Shown piece after piece: positions 43,058-51,134 of a stretch of 64,000 nucleotides of DNA. Numbering within the stretch: position 1 is the stretch's first letter; each line of letters begins with the position of its first letter. Location: assembly GCF_947491795.1 (NCBI RefSeq), contig NZ_CANLKW010000005.1:62001-126000 (forward strand). Direction: 5' to 3'. Origin of the DNA: an uncultured Roseobacter sp. Lineage in GTDB: Bacteria > Pseudomonadota > Alphaproteobacteria > Rhodobacterales > Rhodobacteraceae. The notes below the pieces were generated by a model. The model worked only from the letters and a program-made list of their open reading frames with translations, had not been told where the DNA came from and did not search any database. The translations under genes were made by a program, and so were the position numbers.

Positions 43058-44035
43058 TTATTCGGCGTATCGGCTGAGAGCGTCCTGAAAAACCTCAGCA
43101 TCCACGTTACCGCCTGAGATTGTGACGATGACGTCGTCGCCGTCAATCTCGTCGCGCCGGAAAAGTGCCGCCGCCAGCGCGACCGCGCCGCCCGGTTCTG
43201 CCACCAGCTTGAGACGGCTGAAGGCAATCGCCATGGCATGGAGCGCTTCATCGTCGCTGACCACCAGCCCGGGTCCGGCCAGTCGGTTCAGAACAGGCAG
43301 GGTCAGATCACCGGGTTGTGGCGAGACAATAGCATCACACAGACTGCCGGATGGTTTCGCGTTCCGGCAGGGTGTTCCCGTGGCCAGCGACCGGGTCATA
43401 TCATCGAAATCCGCCGGTTCCGCAGGTCTGACGCGCAGGCCCGGGGCTTCGGCTTCCAGCGCGAGCGCGATACCGGCTGAGAAACCACCGCCACCGCAAC
43501 AGACGATCACGTCGGCCTCTGTGATCCCCAGTGTCTGTGCATGCTCTGCAATTTCCAGCCCTGCTGTGCCCTGACCGGCAATGACCTGCGGCTCGTCAAA
43601 GGGTCGGATCAGGGTCAGACCACGTGCCGCCGATATTTCGGCGCCGATGGCATCGCGATCTTCTCCGGCGGCGCGGTCATAAAGCACGACCTCGCCCCCC
43701 AGTGCCCGGGTATTATCGATTTTCATGCGCGGCGCATCCGCTGGCATCACAATCACCGCATCCACGCCGTGCTCGCGCGCGGCAAGAGCCACCCCCTGTG
43801 CGTGATTTCCGCTGGAATAGGCGATCACCCCCCTGGCCCGGACGTCTGCGGGCAGGGCAGAGACCGCCGAGCGTGCACCACGGTATTTGAAACTGCCAGT
43901 GTGTTGCAGGCATTCAGGTTTGATCCAGACCCGCCGGCCGGCAGTTTCATCGATAAAGGGCGAGTTCAGCAAAGGCGTCTGCCGGATATACGCGCCGATC
44001 CGATCCCGGGCCGCGCGGATCATGTCTATGTTCAT
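43058..44035 (-). CDS. Serine/threonine dehydratase family protein (PLP)
   Basis: A 325-residue fold-type II PLP enzyme. Lys50 in HTGSFKYRGA binds PLP, SSGNHAQG holds the substrate carboxylate and the Gly-rich loop CCGGGGFSAG binds phosphate. It lacks the C-terminal regulatory domain of biosynthetic IlvA, so it is a catabolic threonine dehydratase, serine racemase or hydroxyaspartate ammonia-lyase type. The ATG at 44035 overlaps the stop of the upstream hydrolase gene (ATGA). Confidence 0.85.
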   Translation of the reverse strand: MNIDMIRAARDRIGAYIRQTPLLNSPFIDETAGRRVWIKPECLQHTGSFKYRGARSAVSALPADVRARGVIAYSSGNHAQGVALAAREHGVDAVIVMPADAPRMKIDNTRALGGEVVLYDRAAGEDRDAIGAEISAARGLTLIRPFDEPQVIAGQGTAGLEIAEHAQTLGITEADVIVCCGGGGFSAGIALALEAEAPGLRVRPAEPADFDDMTRSLATGTPCRNAKPSGSLCDAIVSPQPGDLTLPVLNRLAGPGLVVSDDEALHAMAIAFSRLKLVAEPGGAVALAAALFRRDEIDGDDVIVTISGGNVDAEVFQDALSRYAE

Positions 44036-44856
44036 CTCAGTTCGTTGATCCATGTCTGGAGCGCTGCAACAGCCTCCGGTTCGTCAAGAAAAGGTATGTG
44101 ACCGCGTCCAACAACGGTTGCCGCAATCATATCCGGTCTGCGCCGCTGCATTTCCCGCAGGGTTTTCTGGCTCAGCAGATCGGAGTTTTCGCCCCGGATA
44201 CAGGCGATGGGCATCCCCTGAAGCGCATCAAACAGCGGCCAGAGATCCGGGGTTTCCTGAGCAGCCTGGGCCTCGACCGCATCGCGCAGCCTCGGATCAT
44301 AGGTGATGGAGAGACCGGAGGAAGTTACGCGGTAGTGTTTGACCGCCTCTTCCATCCACCTGGCAAAGGGCACGTCGACAAAGTTGGTCATCGCCCGTTC
44401 GAGCCCGCGTGCGGCATCGACATGAGACTTGCCGCCCGGGTTGCGGCCCAGATACCCCATGATAAACGCAAGCCCGTCCGGATGAAGCTCTGGTCCGATG
44501 TCGTTCAGCGCAACACCTGTCAGCCGGTCCTTGTGGCTCATGGCCAGACTCATGGCGTTCAGGCCACCCCGCGACGTGCCCAGAATGGCGACCCTGTCGA
44601 GGCCCAGGTGGTTGAGCAGGGTGATAACATCCCGGCATTCTACTGGCAGCGAATAGTTTTCCCAGTTGCTGTCCCAGGCCGAACGTCCGCGCCCCCGGTA
44701 GTCCATCCGGATAATACGGCAGTCGCGCAGGTAGGGTATCACATAGTCAAAATCGGCGGTGGTCCTGGTCAGCCCCGGCAGACAGAGCAGGGGCAGACCG
44801 GAGCCCTCGTCCGAGTAATGCAGAATCAGTCCGTCATGAGAGGCAAATTCCGCCAT
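44032..44856 (-). CDS. Alpha/beta hydrolase
   Basis: A 274-residue alpha/beta hydrolase. The oxyanion segment is LCLPGLTRTTADF, nucleophile Ser95 is in GTSRGG, and the catalytic His is in GRGHIPFLDEP. MDYRGRGRSAWD is the common strand-4 motif. It overlaps its neighbours on both sides (TGATG with the haloacid dehalogenase-like gene, ATGA with the dehydratase), so the three form one tightly coupled unit. It could be an ester or lactone hydrolase. Confidence 0.85.
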   Translation of the reverse strand: MAEFASHDGLILHYSDEGSGLPLLCLPGLTRTTADFDYVIPYLRDCRIIRMDYRGRGRSAWDSNWENYSLPVECRDVITLLNHLGLDRVAILGTSRGGLNAMSLAMSHKDRLTGVALNDIGPELHPDGLAFIMGYLGRNPGGKSHVDAARGLERAMTNFVDVPFARWMEEAVKHYRVTSSGLSITYDPRLRDAVEAQAAQETPDLWPLFDALQGMPIACIRGENSDLLSQKTLREMQRRRPDMIAATVVGRGHIPFLDEPEAVAALQTWINELR

Positions 44857-45542
44857 CACAGGCCTGCCAGTTCGGGTATCCCCGTCAGATCCGGTATCAT
44901 ATGCGCCGGGCGCCAGGGCAGGCGGTCCACCGGTTCGCCTGCGCGGTTTACCCAGGCCGTGGTGAACCCATAGCCTGTTGCACAGCCGGCATCCCAGCCA
45001 TTGGAGGAGACAAACAGTACCTCTGATTTGTCACATCCAAAGCGTTTGCACACCAGGTCATAGACCCGGGCGTCTGGTTTGAAGATGCCAACGCTTTCGA
45101 CCGACAGCGTGTCGTCCAGCAGGTCAGTCACACCGGCAGAGGCAACAGCAGCGGCCAGCATATCGGGTGATCCGTTCGACAGGATTGCTGTGTTTTTTCC
45201 CACTGCCTTGAGCGCTGCAAGCATGTCCGGCACCTCGGGATAGGCCTGCAGTTCGCGGTAGAGCGCCATCAGCCTGTCGTAAAGCGCTGTATCCCCGTCA
45301 AAACCATTGCGCTCCAGCGCCCATTCGAGCCCTTCACCGGTGACGGTCCAGAAGTCTGTGTGTGCATCCACCACGGCCCGCAGCCAAGTGTATTGCAGCT
45401 GCTTCTGCCGCCAGTTTTCCGCAATCGCCTGCCAGCACCCGGAGATCCGTTCAAACGCCGGTTCTGCAGCGGCCTGGCGTGCCGCCGCACTGACGTCAAA
45501 GAGCGTACCATAGGCGTCAAAGACACAGGTCGTGACAGGCAT
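44856..45542 (-). CDS. Haloacid dehalogenase, type II (HAD superfamily)
   Basis: A 228-residue HAD enzyme close to (S)-2-haloacid dehalogenases. The nucleophile is Asp9 in FDAYGTLFD. LSNGS, FKPDARVYD and SSNGWDAGCA follow in the standard order, and the SSNGWDxxGA-type motif is typical of L-2-haloacid dehalogenases. It would hydrolyse short 2-haloacids to 2-hydroxyacids. GAAGGAT precedes the ATG. First gene of the unit with the hydrolase and dehydratase. Confidence 0.88.
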   Translation of the reverse strand: MPVTTCVFDAYGTLFDVSAAARQAAAEPAFERISGCWQAIAENWRQKQLQYTWLRAVVDAHTDFWTVTGEGLEWALERNGFDGDTALYDRLMALYRELQAYPEVPDMLAALKAVGKNTAILSNGSPDMLAAAVASAGVTDLLDDTLSVESVGIFKPDARVYDLVCKRFGCDKSEVLFVSSNGWDAGCATGYGFTTAWVNRAGEPVDRLPWRPAHMIPDLTGIPELAGL

Positions 45543-45726
45543 GAGACGTATCCTTCCCCGGAGGCTGGCGCTACACTGTCACGCCCCGGTCCGCTCGGAA
45601 AGACCAAAACAGGGATTTTAACCTTTACTCTGCCAGGTGCCGCAGGCAGGTTGCTGTCACCTCAGGAGCACCTGCGCAGATACGCGGCCTCCGGCACATT
45701 CCCCAACATCTACGACAGGACAGCTC

Positions 45727-46161
45727 ATGACCCAGGTAAAAACGGGCGATACCGTTGCAATTCATTACACCGGCACTCTTCTGGACGGTACCACGTTTGA
45801 CTCATCAGACGGCCGCGATCCGCTGGAGTTTGTCGTTGGGTCCGGCCAGATTATCCCGGGCCTCGACACCGCCATTCCCGGCATGACCGTCGGGGACAAA
45901 AAGACAGTCGATATTCCCTGTGATCAGGCCTATGGGCCGCTCAATCCGGAAATGCGGCAGGCCGTCCCGCGCGATGGCATTCCCGAAGACATTCCGCTGG
46001 AAGTCGGCACGCAACTGCAGATGCAGACGCCATCAGGTCAGGCGATGCCCGTCATGGTCGTCGAGGTGGACGAGGCAACTGTTACGCTGGATGCCAATCA
46101 CCCGCTGGCGGGCAAGGACCTCAAGTTCGACATTGAGCTGATGCGCATCGACGCGGCCTGA
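45727..46161 (+). CDS. FKBP-type peptidyl-prolyl cis-trans isomerase (SlyD-like)
   Basis: A 144-residue cytoplasmic isomerase with an FKBP domain split by an insert-in-flap region, as in SlyD and FkpB. Characteristic stretches are VAIHYTGTLLDGTTFDSS, GSGQIIPGLDTAIPGM and DANHPLAGKDLKFDIEL. It lacks the His-rich metal-binding tail of E. coli SlyD. AGGACAG precedes the ATG at 45727. It is divergent from the haloacid dehalogenase gene. Confidence 0.93.
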   Translation: MTQVKTGDTVAIHYTGTLLDGTTFDSSDGRDPLEFVVGSGQIIPGLDTAIPGMTVGDKKTVDIPCDQAYGPLNPEMRQAVPRDGIPEDIPLEVGTQLQMQTPSGQAMPVMVVEVDEATVTLDANHPLAGKDLKFDIELMRIDAA

Positions 46162-46180
46162 TCCCGGTTGCAGGCAGAAC

Positions 46181-46501
46181 TCAGGGCCGGTTAACGCGCA
46201 CTTTGGATTCAGACAGCCGCGCGGCGGGCAGCCCGGCCAGTTTGGCTTTGCCAGGCAGATCGGGGAGCTTTGCGCTGCGCGCCGCTGCGGCGGCCTCGGG
46301 CAGGGTGCCTCCATCCATGAGAACCTGTGCCATCAGTTTTGTGCTTTCGATCTGCAACCGCATCTTTGGCTGGGCCACCGGGTCGGACCAGAGCGCCGTC
46401 GACAGCATTACGGCGGCGATGGGGATCAGCATCCGGGCGCGGTAACGTGCTTTCTGTCCGCGCTGAACGCAGGTGATCTGCCGGTATTCACGGATGCTCA
46501 T
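46181..46501 (-). CDS. Hypothetical membrane-anchored protein
   Basis: A 106-residue protein with a basic N-terminus (SIREYRQITCVQRGQKARYR), one transmembrane helix (MLIPIAAVMLSTALW) and an Ala/Lys-rich C-terminal part. The ATG at 46501 is chosen, although another at 46513 is in frame. It lies downstream of fabI on the same strand, with about 100 bases between them. No function can be assigned. Confidence 0.6.
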   Translation of the reverse strand: MSIREYRQITCVQRGQKARYRARMLIPIAAVMLSTALWSDPVAQPKMRLQIESTKLMAQVLMDGGTLPEAAAAARSAKLPDLPGKAKLAGLPAARLSESKVRVNRP

Positions 46502-46600
46502 CTTATGTTCCATAGCCGTACCGTGGTGCGCGATTCTGGCGCGACCTGGGCACAAAAATGGAAAGCTGTGGAAAATCTGTCTCCGGGGTGCCCGCAGCGC

Positions 46601-47392
46601 TCAGAGGTTATCGGCCTGTGGCATGCCCAGAACATGGAAGCCGCCGTCGACGCGGATAACCTCGCCGGTTGTGCAGGCCCCTGCGTCCGAGGCGAGATAC
46701 ACGGCAGTACCGCCCACAGCTTCGAGCGTTGCATTGGAGCGCAGCGGCGCATTCATGTCCGTGTGTTTATAGGTTTTGCGCGCACCGCCGATGGCCGCAC
46801 CGGCCAGGGTTTTCATGGGTCCCGGTGAGATCGCATTGACGCGGATACCCTCGGGGCCCAGATCATTCGCCAGATACCGTGTCGCACTTTCCAGAGCGGC
46901 CTTTGCGACACCCATGACGTTGTAGTTGGGGGTCACGCGGTTGGACCCCATGTAGGTGAGGGTCAGCAGGGTGCCGCCGTTTTCCGTCATCAGTGGATGG
47001 GCGCGCCGGGCGATTTCGATAAACGAATACGCACTGATATCCATCGAGTTTTTAAAGTTTGCCCGGCTGGTATTCAGAAACCGGCCGGTCAGTTCGTTCT
47101 TGTCTGAAAAGGCAATGGCGTGAACCACAAAGTCGATTGTGGGCCAGCGCGCCCCCAGTGCATCAAAGGCCGCATCCAGAGAGGCATCATCTGTGACATC
47201 AACATCGACCATAAAGTCGGAGCCTACGGACTGTGCCAGCGGTTCAAGACGCTTGCCAAAAGCTTCGCCCTGGTAGGTGAAGGCCAGTTCAGCGCCGGCC
47301 CTAGCCATGGCTTTGGCGATGCCCCACGCAATGGAGCGTTCGTTGGCCACGCCCATGACAAGCCCGCGTTTTCCGCTCAGAACACCTGACAT
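46601..47392 (-). CDS. fabI: Enoyl-[acyl-carrier-protein] reductase
   Basis: A 263-residue NADH-dependent SDR-type reductase that completes each cycle of fatty acid elongation. It has the N-terminal GVANERSIAWGIA cofactor motif and the FabI catalytic pattern with Tyr157 and Lys164 (YNVMGVAK) and the extra Tyr147. It lies ten bases downstream of fabB on the same strand and is certainly co-transcribed with it. Confidence 0.96.
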   Translation of the reverse strand: MSGVLSGKRGLVMGVANERSIAWGIAKAMARAGAELAFTYQGEAFGKRLEPLAQSVGSDFMVDVDVTDDASLDAAFDALGARWPTIDFVVHAIAFSDKNELTGRFLNTSRANFKNSMDISAYSFIEIARRAHPLMTENGGTLLTLTYMGSNRVTPNYNVMGVAKAALESATRYLANDLGPEGIRVNAISPGPMKTLAGAAIGGARKTYKHTDMNAPLRSNATLEAVGGTAVYLASDAGACTTGEVIRVDGGFHVLGMPQADNL

Positions 47393-47402
47393 CTGAAATC
47401 CC

Positions 47403-48632
47403 TTATCCGGTATATTTTGACAGGATCATCGATCCGTTTGTGCCGCCAAACCCAAAAGAGTTCGTCATCACGGAATCCAAGTCCGCATTTTCGACCAGTT
47501 CCCGTGCAATCTCTCCGTCACTGATCGCCGGGTCCTGATCAATCACATTGATCGAGCGCGCGATAAAATCATTGTCCAGCATCAGCAGGCTGAAGATCGC
47601 CTCTAACGCACCGGCTGCCCCCTGGGCGTGGCCGGTCATGGATTTGGTCGAGCTGATGGGCGGCGTGTTGCCTTCGCCAAATACGCGCCGAACCGCTTCG
47701 ACCTCGCCGACATCGCCGACAGGGGTCGAGGTACCATGTGCGTTGATGTAGCCGACTTTGCGACCCTCTGGCAGCGTGCTGAGGGCCAGACGCATAGCGC
47801 GTTCGCCACCCTCACCAGAGGGTGCCACCATGTCGTGGCCGTCCGATGAGGCGGCATAGCCTGTGACCTCGGCATAGATTTTTGCACCGCGCGCCAGCGC
47901 GTGTTCCAGATCCTCCAGCACCACGATGCCGCCACCACCGGAGATCACGAACCCGTCGCGGTTGGCGTCAAAGGCCCGGCTGGCCAGCTCTGGCGTGTCG
48001 TTGTACTTGCTGCTCATCGCGCCCATCGCGTCAAAGAGACACGACAGCGTCCAGTCGAGTTCCTCGCCGCCGCCTGCGAACATCACATCCTGTTTGCCCA
48101 GCATGATCTGTTCGGCCGCATTGCCGATACAGTGAAGAGAGGTCGAACAGGCCGAGGTGATTGAATAATTGATACCTTTGATCTTGTAGGCTGTGGACAG
48201 ATTGGCACTGACGGTTGAGGACATGCATTTCGGCACAGCAAACGGTCCGATCCGTTTGGTCGCGCCGGTGTTTTTGACCACGTCATGGGCCGTCAGCATT
48301 GCAGATGTTGACGGGCCGCCCGATCCGGCAACAAGACCCGTGCGCGGGTTGGAGATAACCTCCTCGTCCAGGCCTGCATCCGCGATGGCCTGGCCCATTG
48401 CGATCCAGGCATAGGCGGCTCCGGGTCCCATGAACCGCAGGGTGCGTTTGTCGATATGTTCCGACACGTCAATCTTGAGGGTGCCGGCGACCTGGCTGCG
48501 AAACCCATGCTCTGCCATTTCGGGGCTGGCTACGATGCCGCTGGTACCTGCCTTGAGCGAGGACAGTACTTCCTCAGCATTGTTCCCGATGGATGAGACA
48601 ATCCCCAACCCTGTAACGACGACGCGGCGCAT
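47403..48632 (-). CDS. fabB: 3-oxoacyl-[acyl-carrier-protein] synthase I
   Basis: A 409-residue condensing enzyme needed for unsaturated fatty acid synthesis together with FabA. The active-site Cys162 is in TSACSTSLHC, and the two catalytic histidines are in NAHGTSTPVGD and SMTGHAQG. The ATG at 48632 follows AAGGAAT; the frame extends a little upstream. Its usual partner fabA is on the same strand but 5.6 kb further upstream, so fabB must have its own promoter or a very long leader. Confidence 0.95.
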   Translation of the reverse strand: MRRVVVTGLGIVSSIGNNAEEVLSSLKAGTSGIVASPEMAEHGFRSQVAGTLKIDVSEHIDKRTLRFMGPGAAYAWIAMGQAIADAGLDEEVISNPRTGLVAGSGGPSTSAMLTAHDVVKNTGATKRIGPFAVPKCMSSTVSANLSTAYKIKGINYSITSACSTSLHCIGNAAEQIMLGKQDVMFAGGGEELDWTLSCLFDAMGAMSSKYNDTPELASRAFDANRDGFVISGGGGIVVLEDLEHALARGAKIYAEVTGYAASSDGHDMVAPSGEGGERAMRLALSTLPEGRKVGYINAHGTSTPVGDVGEVEAVRRVFGEGNTPPISSTKSMTGHAQGAAGALEAIFSLLMLDNDFIARSINVIDQDPAISDGEIARELVENADLDSVMTNSFGFGGTNGSMILSKYTG

Positions 48633-49238
48633 GGGCGCATTCCTTCTGTAACACATCGCCTGTGTAAGTCAGCGCCGCAGCACGGGCAAGCCGTTAGACT
48701 GTTCAGTTTGCCGGTATGGTCACCGTTCTGTGTGCCGAAATGGGGTTCGATGACACCGCCGGAGCGCATTCCGGCGCGGGCGTTGGGGCCCGGGCGCGGG
48801 TAAACACCGACCGCAACCGCTGAAGGCACTGCATGTTTTGAAAGCTGCGGCCGGTGGTGCCGAGGTCTTTGCCATCAGCCATTGCCCGGGATCAGAACCA
48901 GGATGTGTGCCAGCCACCAGAGCCCCTGGCGGCATTGCAGATTGCTCTATCACCGTGGTCGCATCCTGAGTGAAACCGGAGCGACGTTGGGTCGGCCGCC
49001 GCGCCTGATCTGTTCTGGGATCGGGCCCTTGCAGGCCTGACATGCAGATCGCGCCGGTGCGGGCTCATCACCGTTCTCTGATCGAAACGTGATTTGGTGT
49101 TGATCGGCGGACAATGCAACATCCGCCTGACCCGCTGTTTCGAGCGGGAGTAAAAGATTGAACGGACGCTGATACTGGCCCTCGGAATCCAGGGAACACA
49201 GGACAGGTCCGGACACCCGGAAACTGAAAGGCCACGTT
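48633..49238. other. Gene-free stretch between fabB and the DUF3179 gene
   Basis: About 600 bases without a convincing gene on either strand. Short frames exist but show no family features and overlap each other. It must contain the promoter of fabB (minus) and of the DUF3179 gene (plus), neither of which could be assigned. Confidence 0.6.
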
Positions 49239-50624
49239 ATGATTTCAGCAACCAGAACCGGTTACCGCTTTCAGGTGGCGGCGATTTTTCTTGCTCTGAG
49301 CACCCTCTTGTCCGGGATGGTACACGCACAAAGTGCCGACACATTGCCGGACTATGTCATTGAAGAGTTTGGGCCGCCGCCCGCCGTGCCGGAGGGCCCG
49401 CTCTCTGCAGGGATGCAGTTTGCTCTGCGGGTCGCGTTTGTTGACAGTGTGGCGCTGTCGACGTGGGACGAAAACCAGACCCAGGCGCTTGCCGAAATCT
49501 CGAAATCCGGCGATCCCCGTCTTGTCTGGCTGATCAGTGATCTGATGCGGTTCGTGCCGTCGGAGCAGCTGAACGAAGCGCTTACGAATGCGGCGTCCGA
49601 TCTGCTCGGGAAAGAGTTTCGGTTTGAAAACAGCTGGGGCGTTGTCACGGATCACCTGATCGCATGGGATATTCCTGCACCGCCGGAGTACCTGAGGTAC
49701 AAACGCGCGATTTTCACAGGTATCGTGCTTGGCTGGGAGCGGATTTTCGTTGAAGGGGATATCGACTGGCGGCTGGTTTCCTGGGGCGGTGTGCTGATCG
49801 ATGACCGTCCCTATGACACAACGGACAACGGGTGCAATTGCATCCCTGCTGCCGACAATCCGGTCGTTACCAGTGCGGCGGATGCCCGGTGGCTCAGGGA
49901 CGATGATGTTGTTTTTGGCATTGAAGTGAACGGCGAATACAGGGCGTATCCCCGGCGCATTATGGAAGTGCGCGAAATGGTCAACGATACCCTGGGCGGG
50001 CGCGATCTGGGCATTCCCTACTGCACCCTTTGCGGGGCCGCCCAGGCTTACTTTACGGATGATCTGCCTCCCGGCGTTGAACGGCCGGTGTTGCGCACGT
50101 CGGGACTGCTGAGCCGGTCCAACAAGGTCATGTACGATATCAAGACCTACTCTGTTTTCGATACCTTCCTGGGGCATGCCGTGACCGGGCCGCTGGCAGA
50201 TAAAAACATTCGTCTGAGCCAGGCAACCGTCGTGACCACCGACTGGGGCACATGGAAAAATGCGCATCCGGAAACCACTGTCTTGCTGGAGCGGTATGCC
50301 CTTGGCCGTGATCCGGATTTCCGCAATGGCCGCGATGCCAACGGCCCGATTTTCCCGGTCGGGGATGTCGATCCGCGGCTTTCGGTACATGAAGATGTCA
50401 TCGGTGTTATCACAGCCTCGGGCACGCCCGTTGCCTTTCAGCGCAGCACGGCTTTTGTCGCATTGAAGCGGGGCGATGAGATAGCGTTTGAGAACGTCCG
50501 CCTGGAGCTTGACGCAGGCGGGATCAGGGCGGTGGACAAAAATGGGGCCGATCTGGCCAGCCATCAGGCGTTCTGGTTTGCCTGGTCGCAGTTTCATCCC
50601 CGGACGGAACTGTGGAGCCAGTAA
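49239..50624 (+). CDS. DUF3179 domain-containing exported protein
   Basis: A 461-residue protein with a signal peptide (hydrophobic AAIFLALSTLLSGMVHAQS, probable cleavage after HAQ). The DUF3179 region covers about 225-450, with VNGEYRAYPRRIM, a conserved GIPYCTLCGAAQAYF, the SGLLSRSNKVMYDIKTYSV stretch and FLGHAVTGPL. The paired cysteines in YCTLC suggest redox or metal binding. The function of the family is unknown. AAAGG precedes the ATG. It is the only plus-strand gene in the island between fabB and fabA. Confidence 0.85.
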   Translation: MISATRTGYRFQVAAIFLALSTLLSGMVHAQSADTLPDYVIEEFGPPPAVPEGPLSAGMQFALRVAFVDSVALSTWDENQTQALAEISKSGDPRLVWLISDLMRFVPSEQLNEALTNAASDLLGKEFRFENSWGVVTDHLIAWDIPAPPEYLRYKRAIFTGIVLGWERIFVEGDIDWRLVSWGGVLIDDRPYDTTDNGCNCIPAADNPVVTSAADARWLRDDDVVFGIEVNGEYRAYPRRIMEVREMVNDTLGGRDLGIPYCTLCGAAQAYFTDDLPPGVERPVLRTSGLLSRSNKVMYDIKTYSVFDTFLGHAVTGPLADKNIRLSQATVVTTDWGTWKNAHPETTVLLERYALGRDPDFRNGRDANGPIFPVGDVDPRLSVHEDVIGVITASGTPVAFQRSTAFVALKRGDEIAFENVRLELDAGGIRAVDKNGADLASHQAFWFAWSQFHPRTELWSQ

Positions 50625-51134
50625 CTGCGGACCCCAACTGTTTTTTTCGGCCGGCCAGAGGCGAACTGCCCGTTTTGGATTGTTGTTGGGGCAATTGGGG
50701 TTGAGCCGAGCTTTGGAAGCAATGCAGTAGCCAGTCCCGCGCTGTGACAAGGAACGCCACAACGCGAAGAGAGTGGGGTTTGTCGGCTGCATATGTCGCG
50801 TCTTTGCCAGCCCCGCAGGCATAGAGGGGTTGTCTTTTTGCCGGGGGCAGGGAGTTCAAAGTCGTGCTGGGAAAACCCCGTTGCTGTGCGCGGGTGCTCG
50901 CGTCCTCTTACCGATCCATAGTCCTGCGCGTTTTCGCAAAAGACATTCGCCTGGTCATGAAAGGTCGAGTGTACCAGTGGACGCCAACGCACGGACTAAA
51001 CAACGTTCAGTTGGAGCGGTACTGCCCCGGGCAACCCTTGAACCAACAGGACCATAGCCCGAACGCTGCGTGTGCATTGCCGGAAAGTGGGGATCCTGCC
51101 GCGCTTGCAAGGCGACGACATTATACGTTGGGAG
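50625..51134. other. Gene-free stretch between DUF3179 and GGDEF/EAL genes
   Basis: About 510 bases between the ends of two convergent genes. Frames present are short, rich in Arg, Pro and Cys, and unconvincing. No terminator with a T-tract was recognised, apart from a T7 run at 50640-50646 without a clear hairpin. Confidence 0.55.
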
